Of a DNA stretch of 64,000 bases, positions 49,148 to 64,000 are shown piece after piece. The position numbers were made by a program, and so were the translations under genes. Under the pieces are notes generated by a model. It saw only the letters and a list, made by a program, of their open reading frames with translations, did no database searches and was not told the DNA's origin. Where the stretch lies: NCBI RefSeq assembly GCF_001729245.1, contig NZ_CP015217.1:367501-431500 (forward strand), in the 5' to 3' direction. Numbering within the stretch: position 1 is the stretch's first letter; every line of letters starts with the position of its first letter. This DNA is from Leptospira tipperaryensis. Its GTDB lineage: Bacteria > Spirochaetota > Leptospiria > Leptospirales > Leptospiraceae.

Positions 49148-49612
49148 TTTCTCAAAGACGGATCGCTTCTACTAAAAATTAAAGTCGTCTTGGATTCTTC
49201 TTATAATTCTTAAGTTAAGAATTTTGTCTTTTTGTATCCAATGGATTTGTGTTTGTAAGAGCCGAATCGTTTCGGCGAATCTGCGTTCGAAATAAAAAAA
49301 CACTTTGATACGTTCCTCTTCTTCCAACTTTTCTTTATCTTCACTTATCTTTTTAGAATCCGCTCAAGGCTCAGCTCAAAGCAAAATCGACTCTTATTCT
49401 TAAATTTTGTTTGAAATCATTTGCAAACGTGAAAGATAAGATCTTCCGGAAATCTCTATTTTCTTTTCTTTTTATAAGAATTCTTTAAATATGTTTAAAA
49501 ATCGAATTCACCCTTTTTCCGCTTTTGAGTCATCGGAATTTATTTCCTCTGTAATTTGTACGTAACGAGAACGAATATGATAGGGGACAATCTAAGACCG
49601 AAGGATGCTTCT
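49148..49612. other. Intergenic region
   Basis: Apart from the hairpin at 49205-49223, I see no gene, motif copy or repeat in these 465 bases. It must carry the promoter of the GNAT gene. Confidence 0.5.
49205..49223 (+). terminator. Putative terminator of the PilZ gene
   Basis: AATTCTTA pairs with TAAGAATT around AGT, followed by TTGTCTTTTTG. AT-rich stem, so only moderately likely. Confidence 0.4.
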
Positions 49613-50392
<780 letters not shown>

Positions 50393-50410
50393 AATCCTCT
50401 CTCAGACCAT

Positions 50411-50459
<49 letters not shown>

Positions 50460-50485
50460 GGCGTTTGCCTAAAGATATCCTTCCG

Positions 50486-51577
50486 ATGAAACAAAATGAA
50501 ATAGATTTTCAGCATCCTAGTACACGGGATCAGATTCGATTCTATTCCTTGGTGGCAATTGCCGGAATCTTAATGGTCACAGCTTATAAGCTTGGATCAC
50601 CGTCTTATTATTTGGGTTGGTTCGCATTTTTTATCAGCGCGTTTTCCGTCGCCGGAAACGATGCGGTGCAAACGGTAGGAACTTTTATAGAAAGTAAAAG
50701 GGCCGTTCACTGGATTCCAAAACTTGCGGTATTGGGCGGAACCATTGCGATCATTTTTTTGGGCGCCTGGGTTTTGAACGGTTCTCAGGTTCATTTTGGA
50801 AGATTGGAAAGTTTTCCCCAAGTCAGAGAATTCAATCTGATTCAACTTCTTGCCCCTCTTATCTTAGTCATTATCACTCGATTGAAATCTCCCATCTCGA
50901 CTACCTTTTTGATCTTAGGTCTTTTTGGCGGAAGCAATATCGAAAAGATGCTGACCAAATCCTTTTTCGGTTATGGAATCGCGTTCGGAGTCGCCATTCT
51001 CGTTTGGGGAATCCTCGTCAAAGTGGATCCAAGAGAATACAAAGAAGACCACGTTCCCGATCCTCGGAGCGAAAAGCGTTGGGCTTTGTTTCAATGGGCT
51101 TCGACGATCTATCTTTGGATTGCTTGGCTTCGTCAAGACGCGGCTAATATCGTCATCTATCTTCCAAGACAACTTTCTATCTTAGAATTTGCCCTTGCGA
51201 TTTCAATGCTCATCGTCGCTCTTGGAATCATTCTTTATACGAACGGCGGAACCATTCAGGAAATCGTTACTGAAAAATCGGACATTCAATGGTCTAAGGC
51301 CGCGACGATCGTGGATCTTGTTTATGGAACAATTCTGATCGTCTTTCATGAATGGAGCAAGATGCCGATGTCCACGACTTGGGTTTTTTTAGGAATGCTT
51401 GCAGGTCGCGAGATCATTCTTAACTTTATGACTTTTCGGGACTTACCCTATTTGGAGACGTTTCGCAAAGTAGGAAAGGATGTCTTGCTTGCATCGATGG
51501 GAATCGCAGTGAGCGTTTTTATTTTTATCTTAGCTTCTCAAATTTATCCCGAAACTACTTCGGGTTTCATGAAGTAG
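50486..51577 (+). CDS. PiT-like inorganic phosphate transporter
   Basis: 363 residues from the ATG at 50486; a TTG at 50465 is also in frame. About ten hydrophobic segments. The two PiT-type signature repeats are visible as GNDAVQTVGTF (normally GANDxAN) and KSPISTTFLILG with the second MSTTWVFLG. A symporter of phosphate with H+ or Na+ is likely. Phosphate specificity is inferred. Confidence 0.72.
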   Translation: MKQNEIDFQHPSTRDQIRFYSLVAIAGILMVTAYKLGSPSYYLGWFAFFISAFSVAGNDAVQTVGTFIESKRAVHWIPKLAVLGGTIAIIFLGAWVLNGSQVHFGRLESFPQVREFNLIQLLAPLILVIITRLKSPISTTFLILGLFGGSNIEKMLTKSFFGYGIAFGVAILVWGILVKVDPREYKEDHVPDPRSEKRWALFQWASTIYLWIAWLRQDAANIVIYLPRQLSILEFALAISMLIVALGIILYTNGGTIQEIVTEKSDIQWSKAATIVDLVYGTILIVFHEWSKMPMSTTWVFLGMLAGREIILNFMTFRDLPYLETFRKVGKDVLLASMGIAVSVFIFILASQIYPETTSGFMK

Positions 51578-52149
51578 AATTCCGCAGCGACGTTACGGGC
51601 AGTAAATTAGAATTTTATAAAAATCTAACGTAATACAAATATCCAAATTGAGATTGGATGTCTCTTTCTGATTTTATTTCAATCGGACTTTAAGTCCGGT
51701 TTCAACCATTTTTCAAAAGAATCTATTTGCTGCTTCGAGAATGAAATGGATGTTTCTTTTCTTTCAACGCTTGGAGAAAAAATAGAGGCCTATCTAAAGA
51801 TAGTTTTCAGCTCTTTATAAATTTGATTTAAAGATCCCAATGAAAATTCTTCTTCCGACAAATCAAACCCTTGGGAACGCCGTTTTCATTCGAGGCTCAG
51901 AGTAGGTTAAGAATTTTGCGTAAAGTCTTTGATCCAAGGATTCGATAGTAAAGGCGGGATTGTGCCGAGGAAGGTCGGAACTCCGGAAAGAAAATCGCAC
52001 GATCTCATTTCCAGTTTCAAAACGGATTCTAAAATGCGAAAGTGGAACGAAAAGGGGCTTGTCTTGAACCAAAAAGGTCGGAACTCCGAGCAAAAAACTT
52101 ACGGAAAATTCGCGACCTTGAAAATGAATCGAATTCTAAACTGAAATTC
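51578..52149. other. Intergenic region with two copies of GGTCGGAACTCCG
   Basis: No gene is supported in 572 bases. Direct copies of the dispersed motif lie at 51973-51986 and 52076-52088, 103 bases apart, both in plus orientation. A hairpin at 51681-51701 may end the PiT gene. Confidence 0.65.
51681..51701 (+). terminator. Putative terminator of the PiT-like gene
   Basis: AATCGGACT pairs with AGTCCGGTT (one T-G pair) around TTA, about 100 bases after the stop. No strong T run. Confidence 0.4.
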
Positions 52150-52845
52150 TCATTTAAAAAGGTTATAACGCAGAATACAATAGATCGCTCTGAAACCGTC
52201 TTTCCAACCGATCTTTTTGCCTTCCGCGTAGGTTCTTCCATAATAGGAAATTCCTACTTCAAAAATTCGAACGTCCGGAATCTTTGCGACCTTTGCGGTA
52301 ATCTCCGGCTCAAACCCAAAACGATTTTCTTTGATATCGATCGACTGAATGATTTCTCTTCGGAATGCCTTGTAACAGGTTTCCATATCGGTGAGATTGA
52401 TATTGGTGAACATATTGGAAAGAGTGGTGAGAACCATGTTTCCCAGACGATGCCAATAATACACGACTCTGTGAGGTCTTCCACCTAAGAATCGACTACC
52501 AAAAACGACGTCCGCCTTACCCTTGTAAATCGGATCGATCACTTCCGGAATTTCAAACGGATCGTATTCCAAGTCGGCGTCCTGAACGATCACGATATCT
52601 CCGGTTGCCGCTTTGAATCCGGTCCGAAGCGCGGCGCCCTTTCCCTGATTGACTTCATGAAAGATGATCTGATCCGCTAACTTTTTAAAAGGAGCGGTTT
52701 GCAAAAGATCTCTGGTTCCATCCTTGGAACAATCGTCAACGAGAATGATTTCCTTATTTTTGATCGGAACTTTTTTGACCGTTTCCAGAATATTGCGAAT
52801 CGTATTTTTTTCGTTATAACAAGGAATGACGATGGAAACTTTCAT
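52150..52845 (-). CDS. Glycosyltransferase family 2 (polyprenyl-phosphate glycosyltransferase-like)
   Basis: 231 residues, GT-A fold: [25 protein letters not shown], and DADLEYDP giving the DxD metal site. No transmembrane segment, as in dolichol/undecaprenyl-phosphate mannosyltransferase-like cytosolic enzymes. It lies two bases after the unknown 52848 gene, end of a four-gene unit. Confidence 0.87.
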   Translation of the reverse strand: MKVSIVIPCYNEKNTIRNILETVKKVPIKNKEIILVDDCSKDGTRDLLQTAPFKKLADQIIFHEVNQGKGAALRTGFKAATGDIVIVQDADLEYDPFEIPEVIDPIYKGKADVVFGSRFLGGRPHRVVYYWHRLGNMVLTTLSNMFTNINLTDMETCYKAFRREIIQSIDIKENRFGFEPEITAKVAKIPDVRIFEVGISYYGRTYAEGKKIGWKDGFRAIYCILRYNLFK

Positions 52846-52847
52846 AT

Positions 52848-53639
52848 TTACCCCAGACCGGTGATCTCAGCCATCCGGAAATCCCGGATAATCGTTTCAG
52901 CTCTTACAATTATTTTTTCAAGAGCGATCCCGAAAACTAAATTCTGATACGATTCTGCGGCTTTCGGAAATTCTTTCTCATCGATTTTGATCGAGAGTGT
53001 TTCCGAAACGCGTTTTTTATCGATACATTCATGGATAGCAGTGTGGATCCCTTTGAGGGCGAGACAGGTTTCTTTCAAAATATTCTGCCCGTCCTTTTCC
53101 ATCGCGCTCTGATTGCCATTGGCGTCCAGGAGTGCTTTCACATGTTCGTTGATCCGGTTGGAAGGCAAACCTCTTCGGCTAATCCCCATTCTTTCTAAGA
53201 TCGTGATCGCGTCTTTAAACACTGAAAACTCGGGAGTACCTTTGAAAATATAAATCAACGCTGGAAGTTCGGTTTCTGCAAAGGAAAGAATCGCTCCGTA
53301 GAAATATCTGATTTCCGGTTTTGCGAGCGGGTGAAAATCGATTCTCTGGTATTTTTTGAGTCTGGCCTCTTGTTCTTCCAGGATCTTATTGATCGTGTCC
53401 CCTTTGGCGGCCTGCTTTTTGTCTTCCAGTTCTTTGTGTTTTGCTTTTAGAGTTTCTAAAAATTGGATCTCTTCCTTCAAGAACTGAGTCAAATTCCCTT
53501 TTTGCTGGAGAATCATCATCAATCTAGATTCGAAGGCTTTCAGATCGAAGGCCTTCGGATTCTTTTTGGAATTTTCGGAATATTCCGTTCTGAGTTTTTC
53601 TAAAACGGCTTTGATTTCGGCGCTTTGTAAAGGTTCCAT
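52848..53639 (-). CDS. Unknown helical protein
   Basis: 263 residues, no signal peptide, largely helical. Coiled-coil likely at about 55-100 ([19 protein letters not shown]). No motif recognised. It is part of the 55126-52150 minus-strand operon, 12 bases after the 53652 gene. Confidence 0.65.
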   Translation of the reverse strand: MEPLQSAEIKAVLEKLRTEYSENSKKNPKAFDLKAFESRLMMILQQKGNLTQFLKEEIQFLETLKAKHKELEDKKQAAKGDTINKILEEQEARLKKYQRIDFHPLAKPEIRYFYGAILSFAETELPALIYIFKGTPEFSVFKDAITILERMGISRRGLPSNRINEHVKALLDANGNQSAMEKDGQNILKETCLALKGIHTAIHECIDKKRVSETLSIKIDEKEFPKAAESYQNLVFGIALEKIIVRAETIIRDFRMAEITGLG

Positions 53640-53651
53640 AGGAGATTGCTC

Positions 53652-54740
53652 CTATTCAGTATCGACCCATCTCTCCAAGGAAATAAGCAAAGAAGATATA
53701 TCTTCGGAACAATACAGGAGCGCGGTTCTCGAATCCCGGAACATCTGTTGCTGGTTGTAAGAGAGTTGTTTGATATGATTGTCGTTTTTTGTATTTAGAA
53801 CGTTCAAAGTGTTGAGAACCATTTTTTTCAATTTTTGAATCAGGCCCAACATCATCTCTTGCATTTCCCAGAGAGTCACCAATTTGAGTTTTTCGCTGTC
53901 CAAGGTTTTGGATTGGAGAAGTTGTTTTCTGGAAGATTCGTACTTCGCGGTGTAGTAATTGACGGATCTTGGATAAGTCGTCAGCTCTTTGTGGTAGTTT
54001 AGAATTTTGTCCAGTTTCTGAAAGAATTCTATATCAAACTCACGATTTAGATTTCCGATGATGTTCTTGTTTTCGGAAGGATCACCGGTGATTTCAAAAA
54101 TTTTAGAATTTTGAAGATTGTTTAGAACGGAATGAATTCTTTCTTTGATCTTAGTAAGATCTGAAATCCTTTTTTCTATGATATTGGTTTCGCCCGGAGA
54201 AGAAGAACCAAATTCAATCTTAAGCGGAGAATCCTTCGATTCCTTGTAAGAAGACGAGGATGAAGCAGAATGTTCCATGATATTCAGATCCATTCTTCCC
54301 AAATCGAGATTCGTGTTGTCCTTTGACTTGCTATGCTCCCAAGTAGGTTCTTGAAAGATGCTCTGTTGAACCGCACCTTCGTTGATCATCGAAGATTCGT
54401 TCGGTTTTGGAATCTTGACTGAAGCTTGCTGTTGTTGTGTTTTTGCGATGATCTCTTGAAGAGTGATTTTTCCCACACCGGGACTTAAGGATTTTGTAAT
54501 CTGTTTTTTCTGAATTGGAACGGAAGCGGGTTTGTGACCGTGGATCTGGGTCGCTCCCTTTGTGGGAGATTCGAGGGTGATTCTTACAAACTCAGCCCTT
54601 CTCGTGTTACGATTGAATCTGAGGGCGAATCTATTTCCTTGTTTATCAATAAATTTCTGATTGAGTTGGTCAACGGAGAGAGCGTTAGGATCCACGGAAG
54701 AAATCGAATCCACGACGATATATTCGGATCTTTTTACCAT
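53652..54740 (-). CDS. Unknown protein with a disordered middle
   Basis: 362 residues. N-terminus (1-60) compact, then a low-complexity Ser/Gln/Lys-rich central part (about 70-190, QQQQASV, SASSSSSYKES) and a helical C-terminal half (200-360). No motif recognised. It overlaps the 54734 gene by 7 bases and so is translated with it. Confidence 0.65.
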   Translation of the reverse strand: MVKRSEYIVVDSISSVDPNALSVDQLNQKFIDKQGNRFALRFNRNTRRAEFVRITLESPTKGATQIHGHKPASVPIQKKQITKSLSPGVGKITLQEIIAKTQQQQASVKIPKPNESSMINEGAVQQSIFQEPTWEHSKSKDNTNLDLGRMDLNIMEHSASSSSSYKESKDSPLKIEFGSSSPGETNIIEKRISDLTKIKERIHSVLNNLQNSKIFEITGDPSENKNIIGNLNREFDIEFFQKLDKILNYHKELTTYPRSVNYYTAKYESSRKQLLQSKTLDSEKLKLVTLWEMQEMMLGLIQKLKKMVLNTLNVLNTKNDNHIKQLSYNQQQMFRDSRTALLYCSEDISSLLISLERWVDTE

Positions 54741-55126
54741 AAGAATCTGCCCTCAGAGTTTCTTAAATTCTTACCATCCAAAGATTCTTCTTGTATGAAT
54801 GAATTTGCGATTGGAACGGGTTGTAAGTAAAATTCCAAATATGTATTTTGTAGAATCTCTTCCATTACCATATAGATCGAACGGGATCTATTTAGACAAT
54901 ACTCAAAGATTTGTAAATAAGAAGTTTCTCGAATTATAAAAGAGGCAGAAACTTTCTTTCTTTCCGTCGTCAAAAAACACCTCCCAGAATCCTCAAAATC
55001 CTGCAGAAAACGAATTCCGAGTTCCGCAAGCTCTGAAAGATCGATGTCTTCTTTTTGAAGACGGGAAAAAAAGTCAGGATCCAAAGAGATTGTAAGAAAA
55101 ATCTTTCCAAACCGATTTTGTAGCAT
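54734..55126 (-). CDS. Unknown protein, first in operon
   Basis: 130 residues, no signal peptide; hydrophobic strand-helix pattern in the first 110 (KIFLTISLDPDFFSRL). No motif recognised. It stands divergent from rpsT and opens the four-gene minus-strand unit. Confidence 0.6.
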   Translation of the reverse strand: MLQNRFGKIFLTISLDPDFFSRLQKEDIDLSELAELGIRFLQDFEDSGRCFLTTERKKVSASFIIRETSYLQIFEYCLNRSRSIYMVMEEILQNTYLEFYLQPVPIANSFIQEESLDGKNLRNSEGRFLW

Positions 55127-55272
55127 TTTTGCACCTCTCTCTAACCGGTTCTTGAGTGTTTCCGGACGGATTTGAAAAGAGGTCGGAAGTACGGAATTTT
55201 ACAGGAATTCATTTGACAGAGGGGAGGGTACAGAAAACCTGGAATCACTTATTCGATAGGAAGTATTAAGCC

Positions 55273-55545
55273 TTGGCTAATATTAAGTCTTCAGAAAAGG
55301 ACATTCGCAGAACAAAACGTAGAAATGCGGCAAATTCTCAGAATCGGTCCAGGCTCAGAACTCAAGCAAAGAAAGTTCTGAAAGCCATCAAAGATAAAGA
55401 CCAGAACGCGGCTACCGCTCTATACGTAGAGTACACCTCTCTTCTGGACAAAGCTGCAAAAACAAACCTGATTCACTTCAAAAACGCAGACAGAAAGAAA
55501 AGCAGAATGGCAATACGCCTGAATGCGGTTTCTGCTACAGCATAA
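55273..55545 (+). CDS. rpsT: 30S ribosomal protein S20
   Basis: 90 residues, basic, helical, starting MANIKSSEKDIRRTKRR as S20 does; binds 16S rRNA. The start is TTG at 55273, AGGAAG upstream. S20 starts are often UUG, which in E. coli relates to autoregulation. tRNA-Val follows in 16 bases and may be co-transcribed. Confidence 0.95.
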   Translation: MANIKSSEKDIRRTKRRNAANSQNRSRLRTQAKKVLKAIKDKDQNAATALYVEYTSLLDKAAKTNLIHFKNADRKKSRMAIRLNAVSATA

Positions 55546-55560
55546 AAAACGGAATTATAG

Positions 55561-55635
<75 letters not shown>

Positions 55636-55667
55636 ATAGTTTTCTTCCGGAAAACACCCCAACCTCT

Positions 55668-57050
<1,383 letters not shown>

Positions 57051-57051
57051 T

Positions 57052-58884
<1,833 letters not shown>

Positions 58885-58888
58885 GATT

Positions 58889-59935
58889 ATGCCGAAGATC
58901 CAGAGAATTCTCATCGATGAAAGAGAGGTTCCTGCGGGTTTACGATCCCTTACTCGGATTCGATCTTTCTCAGAGATTCGAAACGGAATTCTGAACACGA
59001 TTCAAAGAACTAAAGAATACTATTCGGATGCAAAGATCTATTACATTCATTCCAATCCCGCTTTTCAACAGGCGTTTTTGGAAAGAAATTCTAAACTCCT
59101 TCCTTACGACGGAAAGGACGTGGATTTGGTTTTGTCGCCGGAATCTTATCTTCCATGGAATCTGATCGACGGAACCGCGAAGAACATAGAATCCGATCTC
59201 GAACTCAGCAAAGAAATTCAGAAATGGATTCGAAAGATCAAAGTAAAATCGAATCACTTTCAAGTCGTCGGCAAATCTAAACATCTGCACATTCATCCTT
59301 CAGCGACGATTTATCCCGGAGTTGTTTTTGATACTACATCGGGACCGATCCTGATCGATAAGGACGCCAAGATCACTTCTTTCTCATTCATAGAAGGTCC
59401 GGCTTACATCGGACCCAATTCTCAGATTGATAACGCGAGAATTACCGGAGCGACGAGCATCGGAGCCACTTGTAGAATCGGAGGCGAAGTAGGTACTTCT
59501 CTCATAGGCGATTTTACAAATAAACATCACGAAGGATTCTTAGGACATTCCGTTTTAGGAAGTTGGGTAAACATCGGCGCTCTTGCGACCACTTCCGATT
59601 TGAAGAACAACTATGGGGTTGTCAAAATTCGGGAAGAGGACGACGAATGTATCACCGGTTCGATCAAGTTCGGATCGGTGATCGCAGACTATTCTAAGAT
59701 TGCGATCGGAGTGATGTTGAACACGGGAACCGTCGTGGATTTCGGATCGAACGTCGTCACCTCACGAGTGAGCGGGTATGTTTCTCCGTTTACTTGGGCC
59801 GAATCGGGACAACCTTATATTCTCGATTTATTCTTGAGAGACGCTCGAAAAATCATGGCGAGAAGAAATCGGGAACTCACGTTATCCGAAACGGAACTCA
59901 TCCGTATCCTATACGAATCTAAAGTAAAAAAATAA
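58889..59935 (+). CDS. GlmU-like sugar nucleotidyltransferase (alternative family)
   Basis: 348 residues. N-terminal 130 residues resemble the atypical nucleotidyltransferase half known in Bacteroidetes-type GlmU homologues (ILNTIQRTKEYY, IRSFSEIRNGI). C-terminal left-handed beta-helix (about 135-310) with GFLGHSVLGSWVNIGAL and SDLKNNYG. Position after glmM and glmS suggests the last UDP-GlcNAc step. Its acetyltransferase activity cannot be confirmed by sequence. Confidence 0.78.
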   Translation: MPKIQRILIDEREVPAGLRSLTRIRSFSEIRNGILNTIQRTKEYYSDAKIYYIHSNPAFQQAFLERNSKLLPYDGKDVDLVLSPESYLPWNLIDGTAKNIESDLELSKEIQKWIRKIKVKSNHFQVVGKSKHLHIHPSATIYPGVVFDTTSGPILIDKDAKITSFSFIEGPAYIGPNSQIDNARITGATSIGATCRIGGEVGTSLIGDFTNKHHEGFLGHSVLGSWVNIGALATTSDLKNNYGVVKIREEDDECITGSIKFGSVIADYSKIAIGVMLNTGTVVDFGSNVVTSRVSGYVSPFTWAESGQPYILDLFLRDARKIMARRNRELTLSETELIRILYESKVKK

Positions 59936-59953
59936 AAATCCGGAGGGTTCTCT

Positions 59954-61564
<1,611 letters not shown>

Positions 61565-61628
61565 AAAAAATTGCTTTCAAATTATATATCCGGATTTATC
61601 TATTTCACTAATTTGTTCCGGAATCTTC

Positions 61629-62564
61629 ATGCAATTAAGAAATTATTTCCTTATTCTTCTCTCTTTGTGTTTTCTCCCATGGAACTTAATGGGAGAATCT
61701 CTCATTCTGAAGGATGGGACGATCATCAAAGGCCGCGTTACTTCTCAGAACGCGCAAACCGTAGTAATTCAAACCGAGGATGGAAAGAAGCAGGAATTTT
61801 CTAAGATTCGGATTCTAAAAATTGTTTACAAAGACGTTTCTCAAGCCGAGGTCTTAAAGATTCAAAAAGAGGAAGAAGCGAAGCTCGCAGAAAAGGAACA
61901 AAAGAAGAAAGATCAAGAAGATAAGAAGAAAACCGAAGAAGAGCTCGCTAAAAAGAATAAGGAAGAAACGGATAAACAAAACAAAATAGATAAGGAAGCG
62001 AAACTCGCTGACGCGAATCAGAAAGAGAAAGAACGCCTTGCTCGGATTCAACAAAAAGGTTTGGGACCTTGGAGCGTTGTGTGGAGATCTGCGGTTCTTC
62101 CCGGTTGGGGTCAATGGACCCACGAAAGAAAAAATCCTGCGATTGTTTATTCGGCTCTATTTTTCAGCTCACTCTATTTAGTTTATCGCGAGAATCAGAT
62201 CTATAAAAACTCAGTGAAGGATCTGAATCATATCAATAATCCTTATGAAACTTTGATTCCTCCTCCTACTTTTTCGGATCCGGTAGCGCTCTATATTTAT
62301 AGCAAACCTTTCGAAGATCAAAGAGATCGGGTCAATCAAAACTATCACAAGCTTCAGCTTTCCGTTGCCTTTACCGTTTTGGTGTACGCGGCCAATATCT
62401 TTGATGCCTATTTTTTTCATCCTCGTTTTGGAAAATCCGTAAGTAACCATTTGATTTTGGACTATAATCCGATGGCTCGATTGGATTCTACCTACACTTC
62501 CAATTCCACGTCGGCAAGTATGGAAACCTTCTGGAAACTCGGATATCGCTTCAATTTAGAATAG
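61629..62564 (+). CDS. DUF5683-like envelope protein with N-terminal module and KE-rich coiled coil
   Basis: 311 residues from the ATG at 61629, after a signal peptide (LPWNLMGES). Residues 23-68 form a small beta module (LILKDGTIIKGRVTSQ) also found at the C-terminus of the 42094 protein. A Lys/Glu-rich coiled coil (about 75-140) precedes a membrane-associated region with SAVLPGWGQWTHERKNPA, as in DUF5683. Function unknown. It overlaps the mccB stop in an upstream extension that is not used. Confidence 0.75.
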   Translation: MQLRNYFLILLSLCFLPWNLMGESLILKDGTIIKGRVTSQNAQTVVIQTEDGKKQEFSKIRILKIVYKDVSQAEVLKIQKEEEAKLAEKEQKKKDQEDKKKTEEELAKKNKEETDKQNKIDKEAKLADANQKEKERLARIQQKGLGPWSVVWRSAVLPGWGQWTHERKNPAIVYSALFFSSLYLVYRENQIYKNSVKDLNHINNPYETLIPPPTFSDPVALYIYSKPFEDQRDRVNQNYHKLQLSVAFTVLVYAANIFDAYFFHPRFGKSVSNHLILDYNPMARLDSTYTSNSTSASMETFWKLGYRFNLE

Positions 62565-62689
62565 AAGCAGTTTTTAGAATTTCTCAGCATCTTTTTCAGA
62601 GAAAAAGCAGAATCAATAAATTTGCCTAAGAAATAGGCAGATTGGGGTACTTTTCATTTTCGGGATTCTCTGGAAATAGGAAAAGCTCA

Positions 62690-62739
62690 GGAGTTCCGAC
62701 CTTTCTCCTCTCGAATCTCCAGAAAACGCGGGAACTCCC
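62690..62739. repeat. Inverted pair of the dispersed GGAGTTCC/GGAACTCC motif
   Basis: GGAGTTCCGACC at 62690-62701 and GGGAACTCC near 62730-62738 face each other, 30 bases apart, upstream of amt. Same motif as in other gaps. Confidence 0.6.
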
Positions 62740-62790
62740 AGTTTTAGGCCATTTTGACTACCATTTAGAATTCTGAATTTATTATCTGCC

Positions 62791-62806
62791 TGGTACCAAT
62801 CTTGCA
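62791..62806 (+). promoter_or_regulatory. Sigma-54 (-24/-12) promoter of amt
   Basis: TGGTACCAATCTTGCA matches the sigma-54 consensus TGGCACGNNNNTTGCA at all but two positions and has the invariant GG-N10-GC spacing. It stands about 37 bases before the favoured amt start, which suits a transcription start near 62817. Ammonium transport is a typical RpoN-controlled function. Confidence 0.8.
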
Positions 62807-62822
62807 TTAATGTATGCAAATT

Positions 62823-64000
<1,178 letters not shown>

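Noticed and set aside
52042..52488. Plus-strand frame of 148 codons
   Set aside because: Starts in the gap with the dispersed motif and mostly lies antisense to the GT2 gene.

Overview
The window is a chromosomal segment of a Leptospira species. The evidence is internal. Lipoproteins have permissive spirochaetal lipoboxes, two genes carry a DUF1554-type domain that I know mainly from Leptospira, and one resembles DUF1564. The LpxA aligns with the L. interrogans enzyme around its catalytic histidines, and GTG and TTG starts are common. By eye the base composition is moderately low in G+C (roughly 40%, not computed). That looks higher than L. interrogans and closer to the santarosai/weilii/borgpetersenii side of the pathogenic clade; this species-level statement is a guess. 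Almost every base belongs to a dense set of single-copy chromosomal genes. There is no prophage, insertion sequence, CRISPR array or rRNA operon.

Layout. 1-2.4 kb: the tail of an upstream gene (perhaps folK), panB, and a DAHP synthase closed by a strong terminator and a GC-rich dispersed repeat. 2.4-7.1 kb: ankyrin lipoprotein, HPt protein, lpxA translationally coupled to galE, an M15 peptidase and a small lipoprotein. 7.1-12.2 kb: a tight minus-strand cluster of metallophosphoesterase, nucleotidyltransferase, a Cys-rich membrane protein and recG, with an uncharacterised gene upstream. 12.3-20 kb: gpsA with a large TPR-type protein, a CNNM/CorC-type transporter, split coaC and coaB, a 41-codon minus-strand ORF, and murB. 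20-31 kb: a GAF-GGDEF cyclase, a DUF1564-like protein, a TetR regulator, an OmpA lipoprotein, a CBS protein, a glycosyltransferase, a DsbA-like isomerase, an esterase lipoprotein and two small lipoproteins. 31-35.9 kb: an unusual overlapping pair, a degenerate S-adenosylhomocysteinase-like protein with a large extra N-terminus and a zinc-type dehydrogenase, followed by a class II amidotransferase. 35.9-44 kb: glycosyltransferase-polA, two tandem DUF1554 lipoproteins, a Bor-like lipoprotein, a Bor-OmpA fusion and an aldo/keto reductase. 44.5-51.6 kb: chemoreceptor, a MEST-like hydrolase, an unknown gene behind a Fur-box-like palindrome, PilZ, an OlsB-like GNAT, and a PiT-like phosphate transporter. 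52.1-55.1 kb: a minus-strand operon of three unknown proteins plus a family 2 glycosyltransferase. 55.3-64 kb: rpsT, tRNA-Val, the glmM-glmS-glmU-like cluster for UDP-GlcNAc, mccB, a DUF5683-like envelope protein, and an amt gene cut by the window end and preceded by a clear sigma-54 promoter.

Several genes serve shared purposes. panB, coaC and coaB belong to pantothenate/CoA synthesis. glmM, glmS, the glmU-like gene, murB and lpxA supply and use UDP-GlcNAc for peptidoglycan and lipid A. The many lipoproteins, OmpA domains and glycosyltransferases fit a complex diderm envelope. GGDEF, PilZ, HPt and the chemoreceptor are signalling parts.

The best candidates for something undescribed are the SAHH-like fusion with its overlapping dehydrogenase (31120-34993), the Bor-OmpA fusion with a C-terminal module shared with the 61.6 kb gene, the MEST-like hydrolase, the DAHP synthase lacking its canonical metal-binding Cys, and a dispersed intergenic motif (GGTCGGAACTCCG and variants) present about ten times. 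All functional calls are by reading motifs; no search was run.
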